Assembly (NCBI GenBank): GCA_973895155.1
Contig: OZ316892.1
Span: 2,108,001-2,172,000, forward strand
Reading direction: 5' to 3'
Length of the DNA stretch: 64,000 nt
From: Marsupella aquatica
Lineage: Eukaryota; Marchantiophyta
The notes beneath the pieces are model-generated. The model had not been told where the DNA came from. It made no database searches and saw only the letters and a program-made list of their open reading frames with translations. A program made the translations under genes and the position numbers. Shown here in pieces: positions 1 to 12,409 of the stretch (position 1 is the stretch's first letter; each line of letters starts with the position of its first letter).

Positions 1-1925
1 GTGGTTACGTAAACATTCCAGCCTTTCGGAAGAAGTCCTTCAAAGATGCTTCCGCTCTCGCATGCTTCCAAGTAGAAAACCAGCTTCGAGTACGCGTTAG
101 CCTCGTGCTTCCTCCTAAGAACGTCGATCAAATCCACCGCATACAAATTGGGTGTGGTAGGCATGCCTGCGATGAGAGCACAGAGTTTCAGCACGTATAC
201 AAGAGCATTCGGCAATAGGAATTCTCCCTCAAACGGTAGCGGGTCAGACAATCTTCGATACTAGGATAAACTTGGCTCTGCTGAAAGCTAAATGTATATC
301 AAAGACATCCCATGGCCGGAATTAATATCTTAGCTAACATTACAGGCCAAAGATAAAGATGTTAGTAAACATTAGCTGGTAACATAATGGAGAGGAGGCT
401 AAGACATTAGAAGTACTAACAAATTCGCTCACACGAAAGATAAGGCATCCTACTACATCTCGAGGCTGGATTAGCAGTTCGGCTGAAACTGATAGGGAGG
501 AGCTAACAACGTCCTGTCTGACTTTGACGCCCACGGTCCATAGCAGGAACTCGAAGTACAGAGTGGCCACGTACCGAGAACACCTGGACCTCCGTGGTCA
601 GTGTAATAGATGAAGATGTGGTCATCGGGACCACTGTCAACCACCTTCCCACTGCCGCCTTTGAGAGCAGCCTTATCCCCGAGGATGACAGCGAAGAGGT
701 TACCGACAGTCACTTCTTTACCGGTGTAGTCCTACAACATACAATCCAACCAACGGCAAATTGTTAAGACAGTTTTGAGTAGTCTACCACGGGCATATGG
801 AAATCAATGATCGCGACTAGAAACGCCACATCATCCCCTGACCCCTCCCAAAGCAGGACAAGCATCAAGACAGTCCTACCCTCCCAGTGATGCATGTAAA
901 TCACATTGGCAAGCGATTGGGCAGAAGAGCCGGTCCTCACCTTGGGCACGCCTTCGTACAAATCGCTGCCGTGAGGAGAATTGATAACCTGCCCAGGACG
1001 CGGGTTCTCCGGGTTGTTCGCAATGTCGTCATACATGAACACGATAATGTTCTCCTCCTTCACACCATTCCTCCTTAGAATTTGGTATGCATGACACACA
1101 TCCGCCTGCCAAACCAAGCCGACGTCAGAAAGACCCATAAGTAAAATCTATGCCGCCAATTCTGAAGAAAATAACACCGAACGAGTCCTACAGCCTGGCT
1201 GAATTGTGAAAGAACCAACCTACGTCGATCTTTCTAGGACACCAGAGCTTATGCAACCTTTTCCCTCAGACCACAGAATAGTCAACCCCAACAACCCGCA
1301 CAGGAAACGTTGCCTTCACAAGCTTTGAGCCACCACATACGGAGGACAGATAAAACAGAGCCAAGTCAAGGAGTAGAACCCACATCCTCAACGCGCCAGT
1401 CCTTCCATGCAAATTTCCTCATGCTTCTTGACATACACCTAAAATCGTTCCCACTCTCTCCACGGAAGAATTGAATGCTACGACACGACTATGAACTGCG
1501 GAGGAAACGGTGTAGAGAAATCCACTGCACGGATATCGAGATGATAGACAAGACCGGAGGAGATTGTAGACAGGAAGCTGCCTAATCAAACTCGTTTCTT
1601 GACTAATAATTCGACTCCGTCTTTCCCACTGGTACACCAGGACGTTTTCAGCACCATTAGCCTCTTCACACAACCTGCACTAGACACTGGTAAGGAGTCT
1701 CTCCACAGTCCAACCAACCTGATGGCGGTAGTTCCAGTATCCATTAGAGCCCGCAATGAGAACAGCCCAACGGGTCCCGGCGAACTCCACATCGTCAGCT
1801 ACTGCCTGTTCAAGATCGGTTGGCATCTTAATCCTCCAATCATCGAGGCCAAGGCGCGCAGCTCCAGCCGAGGCAGCCAACGCCAGCAAAACACACAACA
1901 CCGTGACGGTCCTCATCTCTACCAT
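1..1925 (-). CDS. VPE: Legumain / vacuolar processing enzyme, 5' part of gene (cut by window edge)
   Basis: Legumains are caspase-like cysteine endopeptidases (family C13) that cut after Asn in the vacuole to mature storage and lytic proteins. Four exons are visible: 1719-1925, 941-1105, 575-731 and 1-166, all with GT..AG borders and consistent phases (0, 0, 1). They encode 231 residues, about half of a usual 480-500. The start is the ATG at 1923-1925; a second in-frame ATG lies at 1914-1916. Residues 4-23 form a hydrophobic signal peptide, as expected for vacuolar targeting. The family block [20 protein letters not shown] ends exon 1. The catalytic His is H170 in YYTDHGGPG and the catalytic Cys is C212 in LEACESGS; both are intact. 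The C-terminal prodomain lies outside the window, so integrity of the whole gene cannot be judged. The splice model is mine; the family assignment is certain. Confidence 0.93.
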
Positions 1926-4008
1926 CACTACTCTCCACTCCGCCTTGCGAGCTCGGGCGCGCGTTACTGCTCCTTGGAGGCAAGGGTTTTAATTCTAGAA
2001 ACAGGAACCCACCCAATGAATCTAACAATGCGAAGCAGGGCACTCACTGCACCGATATACCCGGCGATGCAAATCGCCCTCGCATTGACTGAACTCTCCT
2101 CTCTCGTTCTCGCTGTGTCCCTCTCTACCTGCTACCGTTCCTCTCTTCCACTTTGCGCTAAAAGGTCCTCCTCCGCTCATTTTAAAGCTCCTCGATGGAG
2201 TGCGAAACCCACTCTCCACTCCACTGCGGACAAAATCTTCCATGCCTCCTCCCTCCACTCTCGCCCTCCCTTGCTGAGGGGGCGAATTACCGGGCGGCCG
2301 CTAGCTAGTAGACACAACAACCCAGAATGGACGCTTCCGAACATTGACATGAGCGTACCGTATGAATCAACGTAATAATACTACGTTCGAGCTGATCGTA
2401 CAAGCAACGGCAGCGTACGCAAACGAGAGCACCAACATACTGTAGGTTTTTCCAAGGTACTCGCCCACACTAATGGAAGAACGGGCGGGCCCAAGCCAAT
2501 TTTTTAAGTGCGAATTTTAGCCAAATTCTCCCTCCCCAAAAAAATTTTAAATCACTTTTGGTTATTCGTTACATTTATCTGATACCATTAGCCACTCTTC
2601 CATCAAATCATGGACCCCATTAACTAGAATCTAAAGGCCCTCCTTAAATCTAGGGATATGTGACAATCACAATTTAATTCAGTAAAATCTGACAGAGAAT
2701 TTTTCTAGAATCTCCTCCCTTAGAGAAACAAACATTCGCCACACTAGCTAAAAATTAAAAAACCTTAAAAAATACACTGGTGGGCTCGCCATCCCCCTAT
2801 GCCCCTATTCCCCTAGTCCCACAACAAATTTGTAATAGGGTGTCTCAAGGGAATTCGAAGAAACAATGTTGGCCCTAAATTATCAGTTTTGGTCATCCTC
2901 AGGATTGTGCGGACATGTATTTTTTTTGTGTGGGTCACATTGGGAATTTATCTTTGACAGCAATGAGAGGCAGAAATGAGAGATTTGAGTCACTCTACCA
3001 GGGCATTTCAATTTAACTCCTTTTAGGAAGTTTTCTGCCACCAAAATATTTCCGGTTGGGTCACACGACCAGAAATCTGTGGTTCCCACAAAATATGATC
3101 ATCATTAATTTGCGTGGTCGATGCACTCTATAATTCACTCCACATGATATGCATCGCCCTTCAAGAATAGTTTTTGCCCATTCCAAAACTGTCAGCACCC
3201 ATGACCCGCAGAAAACCCATCTCAACCCTAAAACTATCTAGGATAAAATTGCCCTCAATTTGGGTTTCCATCTAGGTCATGGACCTAAATTTATTAAAGT
3301 AGCTTACTGAAAAAGGTGGGGGGGGGGGACAGCAAACAGGCGAGACAGCCAAATTTAAATTTCGGGTTCTGCTAGGAATCAAGGATATTAAAAATATTTT
3401 CAAAGCAGGTTCCACTGGGAAGCAAATATATCAAAATCTCACTCGAGGAAGGAGGAGCCAGAGCGGGTCCCGCGAAAATCTTTCCACCAAGACCAGAGCT
3501 GTTCGCGCAGTGAACTAACCAATTGAAAATCGCATCGAGGAAGGAAGGAAGAGCCTCGGAAGTGGAGGCCTCGAATCCAAGACAGCGGCAGGCGGACGGA
3601 CATGATGGCCACTGTTGCTAAATAGAAATGTGTGCGCTCCAGGTCTCGACACAGCGACGACGCAACGACGGAGTGGAGTAGGACCGGCGACTTTAGTGCG
3701 AGAGGGAGGGCTGAGCGATGGAGGACGCGACAGAGGGGATCGCGGTTGAGTGGTGACGCATCGGAGCCCTCCTTTTTTAATCGAATAACTCATCTTTTAA
3801 TGTTTCTGGCCTTCAAGGATCGGAAGCTATCTGCCTCCGGAATCTAATAGGGAGTGTCAAAGTCGTATAGTTCACAGTCTTTGGTAATTCATGAATTGTG
3901 ACTTGTATTATACTACTGTACTTTGGTAGCGAGATTCAGATGCGATGCACAAATCCAGATGAGGACGAAAGATATCAAGCACAAAAAGTTTCAAGCTTGG
4001 GAAAGATG
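1926..4008. other. Gene-free stretch upstream of the legumain gene
   Basis: This must include the legumain promoter and 5' leader on the minus strand, since CDS starts at 1925, but I see no clear TATA box. The first 350 bases are GC-richer than the remainder. From about 2450 the DNA is AT-rich, with only short open frames. A G10 run sits near 3318. A single end of the TA-flanked MITE family (AGGGTGTCTCAA) is visible near 2837. No protein family is recognisable on either strand. Confidence 0.5.
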
Positions 4009-4017
4009 TCAAGCAAA

Positions 4018-4228
4018 CAGCTTTAACTATTTGGTCACTAAAATTATTCTAATTGACAATATTATCACATTCTTTTTTTATTTACAAAAATATAAGTTTC
4101 ATATATGGATGACAAGTTCACCAAGTTAATTGGGGAACTATATATGGAACCATATTTGTAAATATAAATTAAATAATGGTAGAATTGTAAATTCAAACAT
4201 CTTTAGTGACAATGTACTTAAAAGTTGA
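4018..4228. mobile_element. Mutator-like MITE, family A, copy 1
   Basis: This is a short non-autonomous DNA transposon with imperfect terminal inverted repeats. The left end starts CAGCTTTAACTATTTGGTCA; the reverse complement of the right end reads TCAACTTTTAAGTACATTGT, then CACTAAAGATG. It is flanked by a perfect 9-bp direct repeat TCAAGCAAA at 4009-4017 and 4229-4237. A 9-bp target duplication is the hallmark of Mutator-like elements (established knowledge). The interior is AT-rich with no ORF. A second copy with its own 9-bp duplication lies at 8911-9133, which supports the boundaries. Exact ends are good to about one base. Confidence 0.82.
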
Positions 4229-4237
4229 TCAAGCAAA

Positions 4238-4560
4238 CTGATGTTGAGTGGAAAAAATTGTCAAACTGATGTCCAACAACAAAGGTGTCAAAGGAGAAGA
4301 TGTCTAAGGAAGAAAGCGTCAAGACAAAAAGATGCAGTGAGAAAAATATGGTAAGCAAAAAAGTTGATGATTGAAAAGAGCTCTTGAATGGAAGTGTTGT
4401 TGAGAGAAAGTGTAGTCTAGTGGAAATGTTTTACAGGAGAAGTGTTGCTGGTCAAAAGTTTCCTCGAGAAAAGTGTTGTAGTGTGGAAAGCAAAGGGAGT
4501 AGATCATAGTGGGATGAGTAAGGGAGGAGAACCTTTAGTGTGAGCTGCAAAGAGACTTAT
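4238..4560. repeat. Degenerate short-period repeat rich in AGTGTTG and GAAA
   Basis: About 300 bp made of loosely repeated units of roughly 17-22 bases combining GTGTTG, GAAA and AAG (for example GAAGTGTTGTTGAGAGAAAG). A similar pattern occurs at 22205-22340, next to the copia insertion. No open frame with protein-like composition is present. Unit boundaries are too diverged to place. Confidence 0.4.
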
Positions 4561-4889
4561 TGCATCCACATCACTGACGGTTGAAACATATGTTACAAAT
4601 GAAAATAATAGCCAAAAGGTAAGGGATGAATTATGGACATATATTAAATGAGGACACAGAAGTGTTGGCATGATGGAAAGTAAGTCCTTGTGAAATGTGT
4701 AATTATGTTGTGAAAGTGTGTGAATATATGCAAAACTTTTGACATCACAAACAATGTGCTAACTCATGATATGCTCATTGCAAAAATTGTAGCTTTCCAT
4801 AGAATCTGTGTTGTCAATGATGTAGAAGATGATAGACATCATGGTTTGGAATCAGGTGTGGTGGATGCAAGGTGCCAAAGTTCTCATTA

Positions 4890-5129
4890 GGGCATCTCAA
4901 AGCTTCAAACTTGTGGATGATAGCTTTTGGCCAGAAATAAATGGCCATAGAATTTTCACAGGTTATGGAAAATAAAATAAAATTCCCTAGCCTCTAACTT
5001 ATTATGGGCATGGCATATGACCAGTCTATATGACAAAAGTTATGTATTATGAATTTGGTTACCATAACTCTGTCCATAACCTTAATATCTACTAAGTTAA
5101 GGTCAATCAAATGTTGAAGTTTGAGAACC
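4890..5129. mobile_element. TA-flanked MITE, family B, diverged copy
   Basis: The left end GGGCATCTCAAAGCTTCAAA follows a TA. The right end, reverse-complemented, reads AGGTTCTCAAACTTCAAC. The interior shares AT-rich blocks (a TTTTCACAGGTTATG-like stretch and a CATAAC stretch) with the better-preserved copy at 36196-36445. Both ends carry the TCTCAAA core in inverted orientation. No coding capacity. The right border is approximate because this copy has drifted. Confidence 0.5.
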
Positions 5130-7326
5130 TGTATTGCCTTGTTTCCTAACTCTCATGCCAGATATTTAAGGCAAAGGAGTTAGATACATAAACTGAGGCA
5201 GTTCATATATCTGGCCTCAGTTTCCCCCACCCCCAATTTTCCATCCCCGCTCCAGCTCCATTTGCGCACCCTCCCCCCACGCACACACACAAAAAGAAGA
5301 AGCAGAAAATAGGAAATACTCCCCTTCTATCTGCCCTCATTTCCTTTTTCCACCCTTCCTTTATTTTGCTCCCAATTTCTAAAACTGCAGATATTAGTTG
5401 CTACTGTAAGTTATATTTGCCTAATTGAATAAGAAATCTCGTCACTTGTCCTGTTTCTAGTCCATCTACGTAACCATTAACTCTCTCCCTTCTGACACAC
5501 CACTTTTCTCCCTTTGGCTCCTCACAATTCTCCTCACCCCATCCACTCCCCTGCTTCTCCCCTCTTTCTCCTGCTTTCCCTCTGCCCACCCACAAATAAT
5601 GGTTGTAGGCTGTGCAACTGCCCCCATGCCTAAGTGTCTCCCATGCATGAAGGACGAGGACTACTCTCTGTGCCAAAGCACCTCGCACAGCTCACTTCAA
5701 CCAAGTGCTGCAGCGCCAAGGTCCACCCAAAGGTTCCCAAGAACACCAAAACACAACCTGGCCAAGAGACCAAAGACAACCCAAGAGATGGGCCAAGCAG
5801 TCCCATTCTCCCTGGTAAAGGGAGTAAGCAACTAGCAAGGGTATTGCTAGTATGCCAGAACAACATCAGTTCATTGACAATGCACTCACTGATCCCAATC
5901 CATATAGTTTGGCAAGTTGCACTGCTGCATCCAAGCACCCATATTTCACATATTCAAGCAAGGGACCACATGCAGCCTGTCCAATCTCCTCCCAAGGTGG
6001 AGTTGACACCAAGCCTTCAAGATCCCATCTCAAACATGATGGGTGCGACCATTGGTGGGATGATTTTGCATAGTGGCTCTCCATGTCATCTCAATGATTT
6101 CAGTCAAAATCTTACTCAAGCTCCCAGCCTTTCTCATACTTCTAGTATGTTGAAGAGTAGCATGAATGTGCACAAGAACATCATGGAGAGAGCTGTGCAG
6201 AATTAGCTTGAAAGGTGCATTGTTGTCTTTCAATTTAAAGGATGCGACCGACAGGCAATCCCATGAATGAGAAGGAGGAAGCCAAGGTTGCGGTCCATTA
6301 GCAGTGTGAATCTTGCCAAAGTGTACACTAACAGTACCTATGTTTGTCCCATCAAATGGCACTACTAATAGTCTACAATGAAATGGTGAGGATTGCTTCC
6401 CACCCAAAATGCAACTGATATGCAGACCAAAAATGCAACTGATATGCAGACCACGGGAGAAAATGGCACGATTGCAATGATACTGTATTGATATGACCAC
6501 ATGTTTCATGTATCCAGAATTTCATGTTACTAATCCCTGACTACAAAGGACGAGCTCCATAGTACTTTTTACAGTTTTTTTCTTGTTGGCTAGTGCAGCT
6601 AATGTCACTTTTGCAAAGGAGAAGATGCTAGTAATATTCTATATCTAATTTTCCAAGACTATTCCTGACCATTGGATCTCCCTAGAGGATAAACATCAGA
6701 TACTGATTTATCGGGTGTGTGACCAATGGTATGTCTGACTGACAAATTTCAACAAAAGTGGCAAAAGTTTATCATTGCAGATATATTTGCCACTGTAACA
6801 AGGTGCCATGCTCTGCAAGATAAACTGAAGAAAAAAGTTTAAAATAAATTTCTTTTGTCTATGGAACAAGTTGCACTCAAACGCTATGGCCAAATGCTGT
6901 TGACCGTAGCTCTTTGGAGATTTGAGCCGCCCCAATAAAACTATGTGTAGGATAACCTATCCCCTTAAGCAGGTTATGGGGTATAATCTCCAAGGGCAGT
7001 CAGCTTGAGGGTGGTTGAAGGCCATGGGCCCCAAAGAGGAATTGGCTTGCAGAATATAATCTGGACGGGAGAATAGTGGAAAAGCTATTCTCCAATAGCA
7101 CAGATTAAATCAGAGAATCCCCTGCCAGGCTGGCACGGGGGGTTAGGGGCTCATAACCTTGGGGGAGGTACGAGGAGGATTCATAAATAGGGTTCGAGGC
7201 ATGAGAGATGATGAAAGCTCCAAGTTTCATATCTGCTTATGAGCCCCGTCTAGGCAAGGCTCTCAATAAGTTTGCTTTATGAAAAGTGTGGTCCCTCCAC
7301 TTCTTGTCATCAACTCTGCCACAAAA
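5130..7326. other. Gene-free stretch with overlapping non-coding open frames
   Basis: Pyrimidine-rich DNA at 5220-5600 is followed by a segment at 5590-6510 in which several frames on both strands are open at once, the longest 190 codons on the plus strand (5634-6206). None resembles a known family, composition differs from frame to frame, and no splice-consistent extension is visible, so I do not call a gene. A short direct duplication (AAAATGCAACTGATATGCAG) is present at about 6405-6450. From 6930 to 7320 I see nothing recognisable. Confidence 0.45.
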
Positions 7327-7561
7327 CTGTTTCTCTTTATAAGACTAGCTCAAGAGGTAGATTTAGTTAGGAGTCCCTTGCCTCATGGAGAACCATTTTT
7401 GACTAGCTTTAATGTCCAAGATTTGCTCATAAATAGATGATGGAACCTGTTTCTCTTTATAAGCCTAACTGAAGACATATATTAAGTTAGGTGTCTCTTG
7501 CCTCATATAGAACCATTCTTGATTAGCCTGGATGCCCAAGCTTTGCTCATAAACAGATTAT
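7327..7561. repeat. Tandem duplication, two copies of a 120-bp unit
   Basis: Both copies begin CTGTTTCTCTTTATAAG, at 7327 and 7447, giving an exact 120-bp period. They continue in register through CTTGCCTCAT..AGAACCATT and TTTGCTCATAAA. Copies have diverged at roughly one base in five, so the duplication is old. No gene overlaps it. Confidence 0.8.
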
Positions 7562-8280
7562 GGGTACCATTGTGTAGGTTTTGTTTCACCCCAATGGTAG
7601 CTCATGTAGAGTCAAGGTTTAGGGCTTGCTAATGTGAGTTGTCTATCGATAGATTTTGAAATATAACGACACACAATATTTTGACACATGGGACCAAGCC
7701 TACTTGGAACCATTTGATTAGCTTTTTGTCACATTTGCTACGACTGATGTGGACCTCGGTCCGGTTGGGTTAGTTTTAGTCCCTCTTTCTTGGTTTTTAG
7801 GGGTTCCCTATTGCTCATTTCTTACTTTTAGTTCCTCTTTTTCGGTGTTTTGAGGTTCCCTTTTGTTCACTTCTTTTAGGTTTGGTTTTGTCCACTTGGA
7901 CCCTCTTTTGTTTGTTCTTGTGTACAGTGTTTGGTCCCTTTCTATAAAAAGTGTGTGTATGTTACTTGGAAACAAAATAATTCAATGCCCCGTTGTGCAT
8001 CCCTAGTTGTTACTGTAGACCACTACTGCTATATGTTGACAGAGGGCCTAACTTAGGCTTAGCTCAAATCTTCGTCATTGCAGCAGATTAAGATCAAGTT
8101 GGGGAAATGAGCCATGGCTCTAGCGAGAACTCGAGAATTGTGACCTCAAACTTTTGTAAAATGACGATAAGGGTAGTTGTTAAGGTTTTATCTTTTTGCC
8201 AGGTGGTGAACCTCACCTAGTGTGAAAGTGAAGTAAGAATACCTCTTATCTAATTTGCCAAACCCTTATCCCTTAGATCC
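7562..8280. other. T-rich stretch, possibly the 3' end of an old retroelement
   Basis: 7740-7990 is strongly T-rich with a recurrent TTCCCTTTTGTTCA-like motif and ends TCTATAAAAAGTG...AACAAAATAATTCAATG. It resembles the layout of the LINE-like tail just downstream. No ORF or terminal repeat confirms a class. The remainder to 8280 holds no recognised gene. Confidence 0.3.
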
Positions 8281-8690
8281 CTCCCTGGCCTTCCTGTGCG
8301 ATTTACTCCAGAGCTTACATGGCCGTCCAGTTTCTGATCAGTAGGGTCTTACATCTTAGTTTGCTTCTTTGTGGCTTTTTGTTGTTGTGGGGGACTCACT
8401 TTTTGTTGGCCAGGCCTCCCTGGCCTTCTCATCGTCTTTTGCTGTTTTTCTCCCTTTATTGGGTCCTTTTGCCTTTTGAATCATGTCTCCCTTTATTTGG
8501 TAACGAACAGGGGTTTAGTACATTTTGACTGTGAAGACTCGACTTATTTGGCTCTGTGGTATGAGGGTTTTCGCATTTTTTTCCCCTTTATTGGGTGTCT
8601 TAACTTTGGAATCGTGTTTTTGAGTTTGGCTCTTTTGTTTGTTGGTAGTGTAATATATATCATACATATTCAAGAATGAATGAAAATAAG
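8281..8690 (+). mobile_element. LINE-like dispersed repeat, 3' tail fragment (copy 1)
   Basis: One of at least four related fragments here (also 9609-9790 minus, 12410-12780 plus, 59890-60650 minus). Shared landmarks in order are a CCTGTGCGATTTACTCCAGA block, a CAGTAGGG block and one or more CCCTTTATTGGG motifs in T-rich DNA. The end is AT-rich (GTGTAATATATATCATACAT then GAATGAATGAAAATAA). One-sided conservation and an A-rich 3' end suggest a non-LTR retroelement truncated at its 5' side. No reverse transcriptase is visible, so the class is an inference. Confidence 0.5.
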
Positions 8691-8901
8691 ACGAGGCCTA
8701 TTGGTTTGTAATGACAATAGGCTGAACACTAAGGGTTGTGACATTCTTGTTTGGCATAAGATGTACAATAATTCCAAAAATACATTTTGGGCTGTTTTAT
8801 GGCCCCTGTCACAAAAACCAAACTTTGTTCAGCCAACTAGTGTATTGTGTAGATAGCCAGCCATGATTGTGAAGAACTGGCAAGAAAGTACAAGGTTCAA
8901 A
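8691..8901. other. Short gap between two mobile elements
   Basis: About 210 bp of AT-rich DNA between the LINE-like tail and the next MITE, with no open frame of note. Confidence 0.4.
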
Positions 8902-8910
8902 AAGACAAAA

Positions 8911-9133
8911 CAGCTTTTAAAGCACATTGCCACTAAAGATGTTTGAACTTACAATATTGCCACCATTTTTTATGTATTTACAAAAATGTCACTGTTCCCC
9001 CTACATAGTTCCCCTGGTTACCTTGGTGAACTTATCATCCATATACAAAACCATGACATTTTTATAAATACAAAAAAATAGTGGCATTATTATCAATTAG
9101 AACATCTTTAGTGGCAAAATACTTAAAAGTTGA
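8911..9133. mobile_element. Mutator-like MITE, family A, copy 2
   Basis: Long imperfect terminal inverted repeats: the left end begins CAGCTTTTAAAGCACATTGC and the right end, reverse-complemented, begins TCAACTTTTAAGTATTTTGC; both continue CACTAAAGATG, and the pairing goes on for about 80 bases, so this copy is nearly a foldback. A 9-bp direct repeat AAGACAAAA flanks it at 8902-8910 and 9134-9142. The centre contains a GGTGAACTTATCATCCATA block found in opposite orientation in copy 1. No coding capacity. Confidence 0.85.
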
Positions 9134-9142
9134 AAGACAAAA

Positions 9143-9608
9143 ACCCTTCATTTTGTTTGCTCCATCTATACTCACAAAAGTATTAAGCCACCTCACTCAG
9201 TCGAATCACTTTGCCTAATGGATGGGTTATGAGCTGAAGCAGTGGGCTCAACTTGTACTTGTGGCAAGGAATAGATTCTAAGCTACTAATCACCTTGCTA
9301 CTGTAGTAGTGTTTTCTAGGGATGAAAATTTGCAGATGGACAGAAGCCATCCCATGAACAAACCATATTGGCCCTTATAAAATCACAATGTCAAGAATTT
9401 TTCGTAAATGTCTAGTCTAGGAAAAGACATCCATAGCAATTTTCATAATTATCACAAATACGAGTCCTGTTCAGGTCACGTAAAAAGGGGATCCTGGTCT
9501 GTTGTTTGAGGCAATGTTATACCAGTTACATTAGTCCCCCCAAATCAAATAATGCATTGGACCTCCACTAGACCCACCATGGGACCACTATACAATCCTG
9601 TTCAGATG
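9143..9608. other. Gene-free stretch
   Basis: AT-rich DNA with no repeat or open frame that I can name. Confidence 0.4.
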
Positions 9609-9790
9609 TTACACACAAATTTCCCATGCCTTCTTAATAGATAGGAGCATCGCCTGATTGCCTTCATAACATACCAGACTGCGAAAGAACAATAGGGGGC
9701 AAAAGATGTCACACCCCAGACGGGATCTCAATAAAGGGACCCAATAAAGGGAAGAAAACAAGAAAAAGACCAGGGATGACAAACTTGCCC
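9609..9790 (-). mobile_element. LINE-like dispersed repeat, tail fragment (copy 2)
   Basis: On the minus strand the segment carries the CCCTTTATTGGG motif in T-rich surroundings as in copy 1, followed by a GGTATGTTATGAAGGC stretch. Only the tail is kept. Family membership rests on the shared motif and its T-rich context. Confidence 0.4.
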
Positions 9791-12409
9791 AAAAACCCAA
9801 GAGCCAAAAAGCAAGATCCTGTCAAACACTCAAGTCTCACTGTTGGAGACTGTTGGCATCAAGTTTATCTTCTTCCTCTTTATATTTTTTGCCTTGAAAC
9901 CAAAAGCAAACTCATCCAACAGGTGATAATTAGATCTACCAATGGACCAAGCACCTTTATAGACTAGTCACAAAGGGACTAGTATACCCATGGTTCTAAG
10001 TATCTGGAGGGAGACAGGGTTGAACTAGGGCCCCAAAGGAGCCAGCCAGGGGCTGAAGAGAGTCCAGTACTACCACAACTAGGCCACACATATCCTCCAC
10101 ACACTTTATTCACAAGTATTCTAAAGGGGCCTTACAAGACTATGAGAAGATTTATTCACAAGCATTATAAAGGGGCCTTACGAGGGCTATGATGCCAAAC
10201 TTCCCTTTCTACCTATGAGATACAATCCTAGCCATTCAACTCTGAGAACAGGCCAAACTTCACTTTCCATGAGAATGGGGGCACAGTCTGGCAAAATTAT
10301 TGCTAATCCTAGTAGCTTACCACCCACTGGTGGGCCCTTGTGTTTTTCCTTACGTGGCCATGACTTTTGAATAAAGAGCTTACACCAACTCTTGAGGTAG
10401 TCAACAGAATGGATCTGGTCAGGATTTTGCTTTGCTTTTATTTATCTAAGTAGCTATTTTTTTCCTGATGTCGCAGTGCTTAAACCTGGATGGATCTGGT
10501 CTACATTTATTTTGTCTAGACCCGACATATTTTGGCTCATGGATTTTGCCGTTAGTGGGTGCAATGGACCTGACTTTTGCAATGAGTGAAGAGAAACATC
10601 TTTTTTTTAGCAGCAGAATTCAGTACATTCCACCTCTCATTATTACTTTGCTATTTTTGGCTAGGTTTTCAGCCATTTCCCCACTTGCCCACCGATCCTA
10701 TTAGCCCAATTCTAATGATCATCCTTCAATCCAGGGAGACCTTACTGCGAGGATTCAGCTCCAATACTAGATAAAGAATATTTCTAGCATATTGTCCTTC
10801 ACAAAAGGCGATATTGAAGAAAATCTCATAAAGCAATAGCCTAAAAGTTTCAAATTCAGCCCAAATAGATTGAATGTTTGTGCCCCAAGTTCCTGAAAGT
10901 TCCCTTAACTATTTTGTCAATCCAGCCCAAAATTTAATAATTATGTACTGCTTACATGCTGCGGGATAGCACTACGTACTTGTACAACATGCGACTACCT
11001 AAGAATACCGTGGATTCCCCCTGCCCTTTGTCTGCCATTGCAGTATCGGTCATAACCGGTTAGCTAGAGGAAGGTTAGTCATCAGACAGTCATGTCCCTG
11101 CCGGTCCAATTTCCATTGCCAACTGGGCACAGGGTCTGATTGATGGAATTGTGTTTGTTGCAGGTTAGCCAAACGGGGCGAATGGCATGCGGTCAATCAT
11201 ATCTACTTAGGGTAATGCTTGCTTTATTGGGAAGAAAGTGAGATGCAGTTAGGATTTGAAAATGTCATTTGATTCACGCTAAGTCCACAGCTGTGAGAAA
11301 AGATTTACAATGCATAATAACGTATATATGCACCATAGCCTCACTATGCTGTCCTATGTGCATCAAGCTTCTCTCTTTCACCCACTCAGTATTCATCATC
11401 ATAAATCTCAAGAGAGTGCACACACACACACACACACACACAAGTATTCTCTCAAGGTTTATCCCTCTCAAATGTACCTGAGGGTCTCACTATTTGGAGC
11501 TTCCGACATCACGTTTTTTGGTCAGGTACACCCTAAAACTTAAGAAGCTTTTTGCTAATTGTTGTACCCCTAGTAATTTGGAACCAAATTCTTATCCAGC
11601 TTTAACTTTAGCCTCATAACCAGACTAATTTTAAAATCAATTGGCTCCATCCTTATAACCTAAAAGTGAAGGTTGTGGTAAAATTGATGCCTCAATGATT
11701 CTCCTGAAATCTGAAAAAAGTATTGTACAAATAAATTTATCAACAGGCACTACAACACCTCCCAGAATAGTAAATAATTTGTCAGACCACCTCAATATGG
11801 CCCACAATGGAAATAACACTACTAAAAAAGGTTCCAGAATTTGAAGGGAACCTTGCCCTTGGACCACTCCCACACCTGGCAAGTGCATGTTTGGCAAATG
11901 CTTTGCATTTTAGTCTATTTCCACTAAGGATAAAGAGAATGGATAAGGCCCAAAGGATTTAACAGAAAATTCTTCCACTTTGAATAGAGTGATTGGATGA
12001 TGGGGAGATATTAGATATAATTAATGTTTGGTGAATGCGTTCTCCTGTTGGAAATCTTTGACAACACTTTTACTACTACCAGTTCATTGATAGCAACAAT
12101 GATTTTGCAAACTCCTCTAAAGACGCTTCATATAATAATGTGCCAGATTTTATGGTTTGTTCAGTGTGAGGCTCCCTCATCACATGGATCCGTTGTTACA
12201 ATAAACAATGCCAAGTCAATGGATCTTAGTTGTCTTTCTACTGAAGCTTGCCATAAGACTTGTAAGAATCTCCAATAAAGGGCCATATCCCTTTTTCCTC
12301 ACCCTTTAATTTAGACAAAGGGTGTTTGTGGCACTTGGGCTCAGGTATTCACTACCGTTCGTAGAGCAGAGACGGACAGTTTGTTTATGGGTCTTATAGA
12401 AGATTTCAT
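9791..12409. other. Gene-free stretch with a small tandem duplication and a CA microsatellite
   Basis: A diverged duplication of about 44 bp lies at 10105-10195 (TTATTCACAAG then AAGGGGCCTTAC, twice). A (CA)12 microsatellite lies at 11419-11442. A block near 11475-11530 (GAGGGTCTCACTAT ... CACCCTAAAA) resembles a block near 62886-62950. Open frames are short and overlap on both strands; none matches a family. Confidence 0.45.
11419..11442. repeat. (CA)12 microsatellite
   Basis: Twelve perfect CA dinucleotides, not inside any gene. Confidence 0.97.

Noticed and set aside
1599-2375. 258-codon plus-strand ORF
   Set aside because: Antisense to legumain exon 1 and its upstream region; no protein-family similarity.
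5634-6206. 190-codon plus-strand ORF
   Set aside because: Overlapped by other open frames on both strands, no recognisable domain, no splice context.
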